NCBI RefSeq assembly: GCF_003171515.1
Contig: NC_089397.1
Location: 1,426,001-1,490,000, forward strand
Length of the DNA: 64,000 bases
Direction: 5' to 3'
Source of the DNA: Pyrenophora tritici-repentis
Lineage: Eukaryota; Ascomycota; Dothideomycetes; Pleosporales; Pleosporaceae
Under the pieces are notes generated by a model that searched no databases, was not told the origin of the DNA, and saw only the letters and a program-made list of their open reading frames with translations. Position numbers and translations under genes: made by a program. This document shows, in pieces, positions 1 through 12,083 of the stretch (position 1 is the first letter of the stretch; every line of letters begins with the position of its first letter).

Positions 1-1021
1 AGAAGTGCGACGTACTTGTCGAAAACTACCTCCCCGGCTCCCTCGCGAAGTACCAGCTTGACTATGCCACGCTCGCAAAGCTCAACCCCTCTCTTATCTA
101 CGCTTCGGTGACAGGATATGGCCAAACGGGACCCTACCGCGACCGCGCTGGATACGATGTCATGGTGGAAGCTGAGATGGGGTTGATGCATATTACTGGA
201 GAACGTGATGGGCCGCCGGTGAAGGTTGGTGTTGCTGTTACGGATATCATGACGGGCATGTACACAGCGATTGGCATACAAGCGGCGCTCTACTCGAGGA
301 AAGAGACGGGGTTAGGTCAGTGGATTGATGCAAGTTTGAGCGATGTGCAAGTCGCTGGGCTGGCCAATATAGCAAGTAGCGCACTTGTTACAGGAAAGGG
401 GGATAGTGGAAGATGGGGAACTGCTCATGGTAAGTTTTTCACGTCTCTCCGGGACATGGGGTGATTGAGCGGATGAATAAGTAGATGTCGGAAGACAGAG
501 CTAACACCACATCAGCAACCGTCGTCCCCTACCGCGCCTACAAAACAAAAGACACAAACATCGCTGTAGGCGGCTGCAACGACCGCCTCTACGGCATCCT
601 CTGCGACAAGCTTTCCCGCCCCGAATGGAAAACCGACCCCCGCTTCCTCACGAACGCGCTCCGCGTCAAACACCGCATCACTATTGACGCCCTCGTAGAA
701 GCAGAGCTCATGACAAAGACAACGCAGGAGTGGCTTGAAATCTTCGAGGGCAGTGGCATGCCGTATGCGGCAGTCAACGATATCAAAGGGACAGTGGAAC
801 ACGAACATGTTCTTGCGAGGAACATGATTGAGGAGGTGGAACACCCGGCTGTAGGCAAGGTCAAGTTGGTCAATCATCCTGTCAAATATTCGAGAGCGGA
901 ACCGAAGATTAGGAGCCCGCCGCCGTTGTTAGGACAGCATACTGATGAGATTCTGAGAGAGGTGCTGGGGTATGGGGAGGATGAGATTAAGGAGTTGAGG
1001 GAGGGAAAGGTCGTTGCATGA
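1..1021 (+). CDS. CoA-transferase family III (CaiB/BaiF type), C-terminal part
   Basis: The 5' end lies outside the window; coding runs in frame from base 3. Exon 3..429, a GTAAGT...CAG intron 430..515, then exon 516..1021 ending in TGA. The protein carries the family III core: NPSLIYASVTGYGQTGPY, then a GVAVTDIMTGMY segment whose Asp aligns with the catalytic aspartate that forms the glutamyl/aspartyl-CoA anhydride in formyl-CoA transferases, followed by GQWIDASL. The C-terminal half (WKTDPRF, EWLEIFEGSGMPYAAVN, PPLLGQHTDEIL) is also typical. Fungal and animal relatives include mitochondrial succinyl-CoA:glutarate CoA-transferase, which moves CoA between dicarboxylates; the exact substrate cannot be read from this part. 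The downstream 2-oxodicarboxylate carrier fits a role in dicarboxylate or lysine breakdown, but that link is inference. Confidence 0.9.
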
Positions 1022-1672
1022 GATATCTTATTGTACAAATTTGTATCACATATTCAGGACAATACTTTAATTCCAACAACACCCATCCTTCATACCCAAA
1101 CTTCCCACACCACCGCCCTCATCTCACCTCCCCTCCCATGCCCCCCAAACACGCCATCACGTGACCCAGCACACCACCCCTTCCGCTTCCAAACCTTCTC
1201 GGGTAATATTTTTGCCAAGCCGGCCCGATGATGCAAGTCTCATGTCCGTGCCAGACGCCAACTCCACTCCTCTCTGCTCGGACTCCGCTGCTCGGATATT
1301 TGCGGCTGCCAACTCACGTGACCCCGTGTTCGTATTTTGCTGTGCCCCACCGCACGTTTCGCCTCACCGGTCTGTCTGCTGCGCCGCTAGCCCCACATAA
1401 GCCACGATGCGCCCCACTGATGTTCTGAGCGTGGATGTTTGGACTTGGCGAGTTGCATAGTGGATGGGATGAATGGGATGGGCATTTGGGAGATGGGAGG
1501 GATGGAGCATGTGGTGTGCGATGGGTGGGGATGCGCGATGGTGGTGTTGGTGGTAGTGGGATATGCCTGCCTAGGTAGATGAGTTGGGTATGAGTAGGGT
1601 GAGCATCATCACGGCCATCGGACTTGCATTACTTCCGAAACTGATGTGAAGATTCACGAAGTGCTTGAAGCA
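1022..1672. other. Intergenic region with G-rich low-complexity stretch
   Basis: No credible gene. Bases 1461..1560 are a purine-rich imperfect repeat of GGGATG-like units on the + strand, with many separate GGG runs. It lies just upstream of the mitochondrial carrier start and could form a G-quadruplex or act as a promoter element; nothing more can be said from sequence. Confidence 0.5.
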
Positions 1673-2713
1673 ATGACGACAAAGGATGGAAAGACATTGC
1701 CATTCCGGTACCAATTTGCTGCTGGGGCGGTTGCGGGTATATCAGAGATACTGGTGATGTGAGAAAATATAGCTTTTTTATCCCTTGAAATTCTGTTTGG
1801 AGAGTGCAAGTTGCTGAGAATGTAGAAAGGTACCCGCTTGATGTAGTCAAAACGCGCATTCAATTACAGCATGGGACGGTGGTTGATGGACAGGGGTATA
1901 ATGGGGTATTGGATGCTTTCAGAAAGATTATGAAGAATGAAGGTGTTTCGAGGCTGTATCGGGGAATAACTGCGCCTATATTGATGGAGGTACCAAAACG
2001 GTAAGAACACATATCTACTTCGGGGTTTGAGAGATGTATTAAGATACCTATTCGACAGCGCCATCAAGTTCTCCGCAAACGACTCCCTTACACCCTTCTA
2101 CCAAAACCTCTTCTCCACCCCGACACTCACCCAACCCCTCGCAATCCTCACGGGCGCCAGCGCCGGCGCCACTGAATCCCTCGTCGTTGTACCCTTCGAA
2201 CTGCTCAAGATCCGACTCCAGGATAAAACATCAGCGTCACGCTATACAGGACTACTAGACTGCTCGGTCAAAGTGGTCCGTCAAGAAGGTCCGCTGGCAC
2301 TCTACAACGGGTTTGAAGCCACACTGTGGCGGCATATAGTATGGAACGCAGGCTACTTTGGTTGCATCTTCCAGGTGCGCGCCCAGCTATCTGCTCCAGC
2401 AACTAGTTCAAATCCTACGAGGCAGAAGATGGGCAATGATCTTATAGCAGGGTTTGTGGGTGGTGTGGTGGGTACGACGTTCAACACGCCGCTTGATGTA
2501 GTCAAGAGTCGTATACAGAGCGTGGCGAAGACGCCAGGGGTCAGACAGAAGTATGCTTGGGCGTGGCCTAGTTTGGGCGTCGTGGCTAGGGAAGAGGGGT
2601 TTCGGGCGCTGTATAAGGGGTACGTTGCTAAGATATTGAGGTTTGGGCCTGGCGGAGGTGTGCTGTTGGTGGTGTATTCGGCGGTGCTGGATGCTTTGGC
2701 GAAGTTAACGTGA
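1673..2713 (+). CDS. Mitochondrial 2-oxodicarboxylate carrier
   Basis: Three exons, 1673..1758, 1830..2000 and 2059..2713, give a 303-residue protein, the usual length of mitochondrial solute carriers. Intron 1 is GTGAGA...AAAG and intron 2 GTAAGA...ACAG; both are fixed by continuity through the first carrier signature and the AAxKFSAND segment. Three P-x-[DE]-x-x-[KR] signatures are present: YPLDVVKTRIQL, VPFELLKIRLQD and TPLDVVKSRIQS, one per repeat of about 100 residues. The N-terminal PFRYQFAAGAVAGISEILVM and the RLYRGITAPILMEVPKR segment match yeast Odc1/Odc2, which exchange 2-oxoglutarate and 2-oxoadipate across the inner membrane. The start at 1673 is the only in-frame ATG shortly before the first helix; an extra upstream exon cannot be excluded. 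Confidence 0.9.
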
Positions 2714-3493
2714 CCTTCCTTTATGATACTCACCTCATCTACCACAATGTCTGTTCTGCCACTGGCAAGCCGGCTGAAGGTATGCTATACTGCTAGGTTG
2801 TCATATCCTTGGTGATGCCTGACTTGACAGATTAATGGCAATTAGAGAATGATCTCCAGTCAAGGTTTTCTAGCGGAAGATCAACGGGATATAAGATAGT
2901 TACCAGTGTCAAAAAAAGCAATCAACTGGACTCACGGACCCGATCAAGTCAAGCTTGTAGCTGAATCGAGACAGTCGGTGATCCCACAGTCAGGGGAGGC
3001 CCCACTAGCGTACGCTTATGGTCCCACATGCAAGTCAATCCTGGCTTGAAGGGCAACTCTTCCAGAAGATTTGGGATTATGAGGCGTCTTCTTCAGCCAC
3101 TCAAACCATTCCTTTTAACAATCGAAGTGTTGATTGAGACACAGTGCGCCTCGTGGTCTTCGTTGGTGATGTCGTTTTTCATGCTGCTTGCATCGCGAAG
3201 AGTTTGATGGGATCGGGGGACTCTAAGTCATGATTGTATGACCAAAGTGCAGATCAGCTGTATGACCTGGAGACATAAAGGGTTTGAATATGCAATTTGT
3301 TGCAGTAGGATTGCATGTCTATATGCGTTTTGTAGATGAAGTCGAGATGAGCCTATACTCAGGTGATAAAGCCGAGTCATGGTTCACGCCTTCCCCCGCA
3401 GTCCAGCATGGCTTGGCAACCTAGAGAGCGCCTGCAGACACCAGCCTGCGAAGGTCCGATCACTCACCTCCGTTGACGCCTTACGACGACAAC
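2714..3493. other. Intergenic, no feature recognised
   Basis: About 780 bases between the carrier and the transcription-factor gene. No open frame with coding character and no recognised regulatory or repeat element. Confidence 0.5.
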
Positions 3494-6400
3494 ATGGCGT
3501 TGAAGCAATGTAGCATGTGCGATCGCACCTTTACTAAATGTATGTTGTTCTTTCATGGGAGACGAATTTGCGTTGACTTTTAGCACAGTAGAGCACGTGA
3601 AGCGGCACGAACGGTCCCGTACGTCCGCATCAAATGGTACACATCTTTCATCGAGCTTACCGTCTCATCAGACACAAGAGAACGCCCTTACGAGTGCCCG
3701 ACATGCAAGAAGCACTTCTCTCGCAGGTAAGGACCCCTTTCAGAAAAAGAAAAGTACTAGCGTCCAACGTATCCGAACAGCGATGTTTTATTCCGACACT
3801 GCAAAGGACACGCGCAGAATGCGATGAACCGGATGAAAAGCAACGAACAGCAAACCTCACCGGACCAGCAGGATTTTCGTCACAACTCGTTGGATGAGAG
3901 CCAAACAACGCGACCGTCAGCACCACGAAACGGAAACGGGCCGACTCCTGGACCGACACCAGTAATTCGCGAAGAACATGCTTTTTCGCCCATGGTCCAG
4001 AGGAGGGATTCGCAAGTGTTACAGGTGAATGGCAATCAGTACAACACTCATCTTTCTCCTCCTTTACACACGCGACAAACTTCGTCGCGGCTACAGCCGC
4101 CGTCACCCGGTGAGGACCGCATAGAAGCGCTCATCAATGCCGCGCAACACCTCGAGCCTGGAACTGATACACCATGGCGATCGCCATCGCCTATGATAAT
4201 GGCGCGCCCTGATAACACCCAGATGTCGAATCGTAATCCACATGAGAGTATGGGTCCGCCGATTGACCCAGCAATGGAAGCCCTGACATTTTCGCCCGCA
4301 GCGCACGTATCAAGCTTGGACCAGTGGGCTTTTGAACTTGTGCAGAGCAACAATCCAGTTCCTAACCGAACCCCGGCCGATGCTCTACAAACATGGCTCT
4401 TCCCACTCGAGGCCGATATGCAAACTCCTCATGGATCGCATCATCTCGGTGTGGATGGTTTCTTCGACCCCGAAACCTTTAGGCCGATACCGGGAAACGA
4501 ACCAAGCCCCTCTGGTAGTAGCGTATCAATTGCGAGTAGAGTCCCACGTGAGCGATTCCAGAGGGTGCAAAGTTGTTGGCCTTCTCGGAGTAGAAGATCT
4601 TCGCGCTTGATGCCGGACCTGTGGCAGAGCCTCATAGCAAGCGAGTGCTCCAACATACTCTCCGAAGTTGGTGCTGGGGCTGTAGAGACGCCTATGAGCG
4701 AAAGAGAACGGAGAAATTCGCGTTGGGGTCTTGATGAAGAGTGCAGGAGCAGACTGCAGAGTGCCATGGACAATATGCCGCTGCCCAACCAATCGCGGTC
4801 CGAGTCGTACGGGGACACTGCATCATCCAGCGGCGATGCTGCAGCAAGTCCGAGCGTTGAAAGCGTTCAGTTCCCACCTGCCGAGATATTGGACATCGCC
4901 TTGGAGATGTATCTCTACTATTTCCACCCTACACTCCCGATCATCCATATCCCGACTTTCTCGGCAAGAAACGCTCCACGACCACTGCTGCTTTGTATGT
5001 GCCTCATAGGGCTCAGCATTCTTGGGACAGCAGGCGCAGCGAAATTTGTGACGAGGACGTTCCCAGTTAGTGCTCTCATGTTTCTCGGCGTTCGCATGCT
5101 CACCTATGATGCAGGCTGTATTGCAACTTGCAACTACGGAACTACATACGTTACAAACAACAGACCACCCACCGCATCGACAAATGTGCATCATTGCTAC
5201 CAGTCTACTAGCTCTGAATCTGGCATCAATCACAGGCGTGAGTCGTATGACCAAAATGATTGGGGCCTGCGTTAACTCCGATACAGCGAAAGAGCCGTAT
5301 TGCTCAAGCAGAAAAGATGTATGGAGAGCTTATAGGGGTAAGTAGCCGCATGGCACATATTTCTCTGGACAATTCTAACTCTGATAGTTTGCACAAAGTC
5401 AGGGCCTCTTCTCCGCGAACGAAGGCGTGAAGATCGATCCACTCTTGGATGAAACGATTGATATCGATGCGAAATGGAAAGCCTGGTCGAAAATCGAATG
5501 CACGAAACGTGTAATCTTCGGTCTCATAGAAGCAGATTGCTGGTGGGCAAGCTATCTCTCGGCATGCCCGATGATCCGCCCCGAAACAGTTCAGATGCTG
5601 CCTCCATCCGATTACGCACTCTACCACGTCAACAGCGCAGCGAAATGGTTTCGTCTTGTTCAGCGTGGTGCCCGCATTCAAGCAAACCGGATAACGCCCT
5701 CATTCCACCCTACTCCTGGGCTGAAGCTCGATGCGAGTAGTTTTCGGTCGCTTCTGACGCTACTATTGCTACGTATTTACGAGAGTAACGACAGGCTGGC
5801 TCCCGCGACGAGCAACCAAAAGCAGCTCGAACCCTGGCGTATTTATATGGAAGATCCTCGCAGCCGGGACATCCTGCCATTACTAGTTAACCTGTCCAGC
5901 TCATCTGTCGACGCACTCCGTACTGCCGACCTGAACTCCGCCGTTTTGTGGCACGCATCATGCATGGTTCTTGGGGCGAACATCCGCTATTTCGAGCTCG
6001 CAGCCGGACGCTCTGGTCCTGAACCAGCCGTCAACGCACTGGAAGATATATCTGCCTGGTCGCAAACACCCTCGGCACGACGCTCAGTGTTGCATGCAGC
6101 GCACATATACAAGCTCCTCTTTGATCGCAAAGTGAGCGACATTGTCAATCCTCATAGCGTGGTCTCGCTATTCCGCGCAGCGTTGGTACTCGGTCTATAC
6201 ATCTTCACGGTTCCACCAATACAGAATGGTTCCATGAATGACAACTGCCTTGAGCTCCTGGATCTTGTTGATTGGATGTCAATCGGCCGGCTTGGATTCA
6301 TTGATACCCCGCAATCACCAGTACCCTTTGGCGATGCATCTCTGGTTGTCAAATTCATTAGGCACGGTGGACCCTTCTCGATCACTGGTGTTACGCTTGA

Positions 6401-6599
6401 TGGTGGATATCTTGCAGCACGTCGCACATTGTTACATTGTGCGGATCTGATGGAAGGTATGGGTCGATGGAAGAGTAGGACGTTCAGTCAGATATTGCAT
6501 ATCATGAGCGATGATCTCACAGACTATGACGGGCATGATGATGGTGACGAAGAGCGAGATGGTGACGGCGATATGGACGATGGGGGTCTGCAGCGGTGA
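3494..6599 (+). CDS. C2H2 zinc-finger plus fungal_trans transcription factor
   Basis: Seven exons: 3494..3539, 3589..3618, 3672..3726, 3781..5065, 5115..5237, 5287..5337 and 5388..6599, joining in frame to 933 residues. The first three tiny exons encode two adjacent C2H2 fingers: CSMCDRTF...HVKRH, a linker ending in TRERPY, then CPTCKKHFSR and RHCKGH at the start of exon 4. A long Ser/Pro-rich disordered stretch follows. From about residue 470 comes the fungal-specific regulatory domain (ALEMYLYYFHPTLPIIHIPTF, LLALNLASITG, KRVIFGLIEADCWWASYL). Introns are 46-54 nt. The acidic C-terminus (DDGDEERDGDGD) may help activation. Expected role: nuclear DNA-binding regulator. Its targets are unknown, though it sits among metabolic genes. 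Confidence 0.88.
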
Positions 6600-6859
6600 C
6601 GGTTGCAATCCTCTTCTCAACAGTGCCTTTCACTCACTCAATTGAAAGGCCTGTGGGGAAGAGGATGATGCTTTCGCGCCTACTATACCCTCATCGGTAA
6701 GTCAAGGGTTGAGCAAAGAGCATAAGAGGGCGTTTTTGCAAATCAAGCGAGGGTTGACTGCATTTTCTGGAGCATTATTACTACGACATGCTGTCTGAGC
6801 TCGACACGGCCATATATCAACAAAAGCGTCACGATTACCTACAAATGTATAATTACAGC

Positions 6860-8003
6860 TCAGTCAGCAAACACCCAAGTTCCCTTCTCGCTTTTCTTCC
6901 CTTTATCCTCATAACCCTCCGGCAATTGACCCCCGAGGTGCAGGTAAATGCTACTCCCATCTCTATCTATACACCTCTCATCCTTTGCCGCCCTCTCCCA
7001 GACCTCCAACGCTTTAGCCGCCATACTGGGTTCCACGCTAACCTGCTTCGCACTCTCAATCCCCAACCCAAGATCCTTTAGCATCATTTGCGTTTTGAAT
7101 CCCGGTTTATACCCGCTATTACTCGGTACCCAGTATTCTTTCTGTACGTTCGGCACAGGCATAACGTGGTCGCACATCCAGCTCTGTCCAGTGCTATTCT
7201 TGATAACTTGATACAAATCACTTGGGTCAAGACCATGCGCTACACCCGTGGCCATAGCTTCAGCAGTCGCCAGTAAGATAGTGCCGGAGAGGTAGTTATT
7301 GCATATCTTGGCCGTCAAGCCCGCGCCTAGAGTGTGCAGATAGAAGAACTTTTCCGGTGAGCCCATCATCCCTAGCACGTCTGTCAAGCGCTTTGATATA
7401 TGGTTCTCTGATCTCCCAGACGACGATGTTGCTGGGGGCGGATATCCGATCAGCATCGCCAACGTCCCTGCTTCAGCCGCCGGCACACCTCCCGAAACAG
7501 GCGCATCGATGTAAACGCCCATTCCACGAAGTCTCCGTCCTACTTCCTTTGTACTCTCTACATCTATCGTGCTGCACTCGAGTAATATCCTTTCTTCGTC
7601 CTTGCCCGCTGCTATGACGCCGTTCTGTTCGTCTAGGTACACGGCCTTTACGTCTTGGGCGCCGGGGACGATGGAGACGACAACTTTGGAATGGGCGGCG
7701 GCTTCGCGGGCTGTGGAGACAGGGATTATGGGACCGTAGGAGAAGTATTCTTTGATAAAGCGGGTTAGGGCTGAGGCGTTGATGTCGTTGATGTAAAGGG
7801 TGCTTGTTGGGGGCAGCTTCTGGCGGAGATTGGAGGCCATTGCGTAGCCCATTGCTCCGAGGCCTGGGAGAGAGAGTTAGCATAGTTGCTTGTACTCTTT
7901 TTTTTGATCATGGTTTTAGAAAGATGTCTACTACTATACCACGGCAGGTTTGGGTAGAAGAAATTGGCATGTTCTAACCTATGAATGCATAGTTTTCCGA
8001 CAT
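6860..8003 (-). CDS. 3-hydroxyisobutyrate dehydrogenase-like oxidoreductase
   Basis: Two exons, 8003..7979 and 7863..6860 (minus strand), with a 115-nt intron beginning GTTAGA and ending CCCAG. The 25-nt first exon supplies MSENYAFIG, completing the Rossmann motif GLGAMGYAMASNL. Later signatures of the 6-phosphogluconate/beta-hydroxyacid dehydrogenase family are DAPVSGGVPAAEAGTL (substrate binding) and GLTAKICNNYL, whose Lys is the family's catalytic residue. The protein is about 342 residues. The family oxidises 3-hydroxyisobutyrate (valine breakdown) or related beta-hydroxyacids with NAD(P)+; exact substrate is not determined. No obvious mitochondrial presequence is visible, unlike many true HIBADH proteins, so a cytosolic relative is possible. 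Confidence 0.85.
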
Positions 8004-8619
8004 TGTCCCTGCCCTACTAAACTGTGTGCTTGTCTAAAGTCGTAATTTGAAGGCGTTGTCTTTCTCTCAAATTCGTAGAGTTTGCGATATCATCTACAGA
8101 GTTCAGGTACCTCTTGCACCCTATGATGTTCCACAAAGGTACCGATCTAGTTAGCGTGAAGTTTGTTGTACCTAAAATCTGCTGGACATTGCCCCACATT
8201 GTTCCCCTCACGTCCCCATAGTTCTGTGCTACCCCAACTACACGATGCTCGGTGCTATGCTACCGGCTGCCAATTCATCAATGTGACGTGATGCAAGAGG
8301 GGATCACGAGTCATTAGTCTAATGGACCCAGAGATGATCAATTGCCTTGAGTGCGGGTGAACTTTTGACTCGCTTTTGATTCAGACTTCCTACTTCAGTG
8401 TAAAAAATTTTTTCTATCTCTTTAGGAGCTCTTGTACCCGTCAAGTAAGTTCGTAATATCTCATTCCCGTGCCGTATCTTTGCTCTTTGTGTATTGGTAC
8501 ATGTCGACGTTTATTATCTTCGTGTAAAATAAAGTAGGTCAACTTGAATATCAAAGTACCTCTATTACAAAAGCTTGGGCAAATACATATTCATCAACCT
8601 GCTAGGATAATTTCCCACC

Positions 8620-9648
8620 ATGTCTTCTAAGCCACTGCGCGTAGGCATCATCGGTGCCGCAGGTTTCGGCGGCTCGTATCTTAGCGTAGAGCTGTTAAAT
8701 CGCGGACACACTGTGATCGGGATATCACGCAACCCTGAGAAGCTGGGGAAGCACGAGCGGTATATTCCAAGATCCGTTGATATTGATGAAGTTTCAATTA
8801 GGGAGTTGGCGACCAAGTTCGGGGACCTGGATGTCCTTGTGAGCGAATTTGGACCGCACACGGCTGGTGCAGGCGCATTGCTTTACAGTACGTATCTTCC
8901 ATCTCCCTACTCTTGACCCGTATTCGCCCAAATCGATAGAAAGGCCCTAAAACCCTCCTCTTCAGTGCCCTTCCTCGAATCCGTGCGCAAAATAATTCTA
9001 GCCTACAAACGCTCCTCAGTCTCGTACTTCCTCTTCGTCGGCGGCGCAGGCTCCCTCCACGTCCCCGGCACTGCTGACGCATGCGTCGACCACCCTGACT
9101 TCTTCGTCGCCTACCGCCGCGCAATCTCTACCTCGCTCGCACACATTGCATACATGGAAGAGCGCCTAGGTATAATGGGCACGACTCTCCGACGCTACCG
9201 CGACGCTCGCTTGGCCGCCTCTGCAGGCACCGCTACACAAGCCGATCAAGACGTGATAACCGAGTACGAAAAGCAGATTCGTGTCAAAGACAATGCGTCT
9301 GATTTCATTAAGGCGGGAAGGACGGCATATCTGTTTTTCGATGGGAATGAGAGTTTCAAGTGGAGTTTTGTTTCGCCGTCCGCGTTGTATCGGCCGGGGA
9401 AGAGGACGGGCGAGTATAGGATTAGTGTTGATGATATGGTGTTGGAGGGGGAGCAGAAAGAGGGAGAGGATATTTTCGAGGGAAGGTTGACTGGGATTAG
9501 TGTGGCGGATATGGCGATCGCCATTGCAGATGAGATTGAGCAGAGGAAGTTGGTTTGGAAACACTGGAGTGCTACAGGTGATATCAGCGAGGATGTGCCC
9601 GGGCCGGCGTACATGAAGTTGAGTGCTATTGAGGGTGGCAGTGCTTAG
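8620..9648 (+). CDS. NAD(P)-binding Rossmann-fold protein (NmrA/SDR-like)
   Basis: Exons 8620..8887 and 8966..9648 (intron GTACGT...TTCAG) give 316 residues. The N-terminus PLRVGIIGAAGFGGSYLSVELLNRGH is a G-x-x-G-x-x-G nucleotide-binding fold, followed by GISRNPEKL, the usual start of the second beta-alpha unit. SSVSYFLFVGGAGSLHVPG resembles the conserved region of atypical short-chain dehydrogenases of the NAD(P)H-binding group. A predicted loop around LAASAGTATQADQD is unusual and may be lineage-specific. Family members include NADPH-sensing regulators and reductases; no catalytic Tyr-x-x-x-Lys is evident, so a sensor or flavin-reductase-like role is as likely as an enzyme. It lies divergent to the HIBADH-like gene with about 0.6 kb between the starts. 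Confidence 0.8.
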
Positions 9649-9852
9649 GAAGGGTTAGAGTGGGGATGGTGGGCGCAGCTGTAGAATCTAGAGCCATATG
9701 TAGTGCTGATTCTTGTCAACCATCTAGAAGTATATGGATTGTCTAGCGAAAATACAGAGACAGCTCTGAGGTGCTATGAACCAAGCCTTTAGGATACGAT
9801 AATGATACATACATACTAGTGCTAGCGGCGCTCATGGAGCAACTCCATACCT

Positions 9853-11679
9853 TTACTTGCCCTGATGGAATTTCTGGGCCACGTCGAGAATAGTATCGAA
9901 ACCGAACTCCTCCCCAAGTTTAAATACTCTATCTTCCCTCCCAATCTTTGCCGGTTCACCATCTGCAACCCACCTCGACGTGACTCCCTCAGAACTTGGC
10001 CCATAAACCCTGGCGCCCAATTTACCCTCTTGGACTGGTGGCCACGGATCCTGACCATTGACAAAATTGATAAAGTCTTCCGCGTACGCCCTCGCCACCT
10101 TCTCCTGCGCATCTCCAAGATGCTCATTGAAGTTTTGAAACAGATAGGCCACGTCGAGAATATGGCCTGCTTCATGCTGAAAGCGGCCTTCCCACGGTAT
10201 GCCTTCATTGAAGTGGTATAGGAAGAACTTTGATTCAGGGGTATTAGGCCATCCTTGGGCAAAGGCACGGGCAGGGGCATAGAAACAGATCTCGGAACAG
10301 AACCGGAGAATAGATAGCATCGCCTCGTCATCGGGTGTCGAAGGAGTGATATTGTATGCAGTGAGGAGCTTTTCGGCAACTTCAGGCTTAGATGAGAGTG
10401 TGGTATAACAGGAGTCGATAAACTTCTGCGCGATGCCGGCCTTTTGCGCATCAAATATCAAGTATGCGAAGATACTGCCCTAGAAAGAGTTAGCTTACTT
10501 AACTACATCTACTGCGCAAGCTTACATCTAGTTTAGAATCCCCGATCATAAAAGCCTTGCACCACTTGCGACCCGGCATCTTGAAGACTGAGCTTTCCTT
10601 TTGAGAGGAAACAGTGAGGAAGTCAGGTGAGCCAGGGACGATGTCACCGTCGATTGAGGGCTGCATAGGTGCGCTCATGGGTACCTTTTGCCACAAGTCG
10701 TCAACCGGTACACTAAGAAGGGCTTTGATACGATCTTCTGGTGACTTGTCTGCAAGACCAAGCGCTTCGACAACTTGCTGATAGGCTGCCTCGGTCATGG
10801 AATCTGGGATAAGTTTCATGAGAAGTATCGTCCCTCCTGTGCTAAGGCCTCGTTTCATTAGTGGCTCTTCAGAACAGAGGAGTAGCATTACTGCCACTGT
10901 TCAGGTCAGCTGGATGTACAAATTTCGATGTTTGGGGCACTTACAGCCGCCGGCACTTTCTCCACATGCTGTGATTTCATCTGGATCACCACCAAAGCCG
11001 CTGATAAATTTCCTGATCCACCGCAGTGCTGTACGCTGGTCGCGAAGACCGTTGTTTGGTTGGTAGCCTGCTTCTCGAAGCTCTTTCGATGTTAGAAATC
11101 CAGTAGCACCAAGCCGATAGCTGATGATTTCAGTAAGTATGATATTACCATACATGCTTTTGTATCACTCACTTGATTGTAATGCCTATCATGGGCTTTT
11201 TTTTCTCAACGGACATCCTCACAAGCGGAGCTGGGTCATAGTGGGTATACCAGCTACTTCCGACTGCAAATCCGCCTCCATGTATGAAAACGTAGACGGG
11301 CAATTTCGCATTCGGATCGATTCCGCCATCCGTGTTCGTAGGAACGGTGATGTTCAGATTGAGTCCTTCGAGATCAGAATGTGCTGGGACTTCTGGAAGT
11401 GGGAGAGACTTCTGGAGAAAGCCATATTCGTTATTAATGGCTCCAATTGGCGATGATGGAGGAGGCCTATCTTGTGTCAGCTATCGCAAAGAATTGGGGT
11501 TGTGTAACCAACCCAAATTTAGTAGCATCTGTACTCCCTGCTTCGTAGCTATCCACGAGCTGGGCTGGCGCGAAGCGATCTTTCAGCGATGCATACTTCA
11601 AACCCAGAAATTGCACTGCGCTGTCTACGGCTTTGCCCTTCAGTTCGCCTAGGTGGGCGTGGTTGAGAGTGACCGACAT
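9853..11679 (-). CDS. Type B carboxylesterase (alpha/beta hydrolase)
   Basis: Five exons on the minus strand: 11679..11513, 11466..11173, 11120..10945, 10896..10526 and 10479..9853, joining in frame to 544 residues; the four introns are 46-52 nt. Signatures in order: PVYVFIHGGGF (oxyanion hole), NYRLGATGFL, NNGLRDQRTALRWI, and FGGDPDEITACGESAGG with the nucleophile Ser in G-E-S-A-G. A candidate catalytic His lies in the HEAGHILDV stretch near the C-terminus. No signal peptide is seen, so an intracellular esterase is likely. An ATG at 11721 is in frame 14 codons upstream and could be used instead. It is divergent from the lactonase gene with a shared promoter of about 400 bp, so co-expression is plausible. 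Confidence 0.88.
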
Positions 11680-11821
11680 ACTCTTTGAATCGCACTCTAG
11701 AAGACGGAGCGATAATGGCAAATTGAATTTACTGATGCAAAATTCCTTAGGCTGAAGATCTGCGCAAAGATAGCTAGGAAGTAGTATGGTCGGATCCAGT
11801 CGGGGTGGGTGTAAGAGCTCC

Positions 11822-11844
11822 GCGGGGTAAAATGTTTACCCCGC
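11822..11844. promoter_or_regulatory. Perfect inverted repeat in divergent promoter
   Basis: Ten-base arms GCGGGGTAAA and TTTACCCCGC are separated by ATG. The dyad lies between the divergent starts of the carboxylesterase (11679, minus) and the lactonase (12084, plus). Inverted CGG/CCG half-sites are the usual target of dimeric Zn2Cys6 fungal activators, so this is a candidate operator controlling both genes. Confidence 0.55.
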
Positions 11845-12083
11845 ACTCGTACCTACCTGCCCAGCACGTTCAGTAACTATATGGATGCTGTGGGGCGATA
11901 GCAGGCATCTTTTGGCCGACGTATCAAGCCTAGATTTTTCAAATCTCACAGGTTTGGCCTAGGAATGCTTGCTGTCTACTGCATGTGGAATCCATGTGCG
12001 TCATGTCTCGGCAATTAGGGTGGGATGTAATAAGGTACATTGGTACTTCATTTCTCGACACGTACCAAGACTTTATACTGGAA

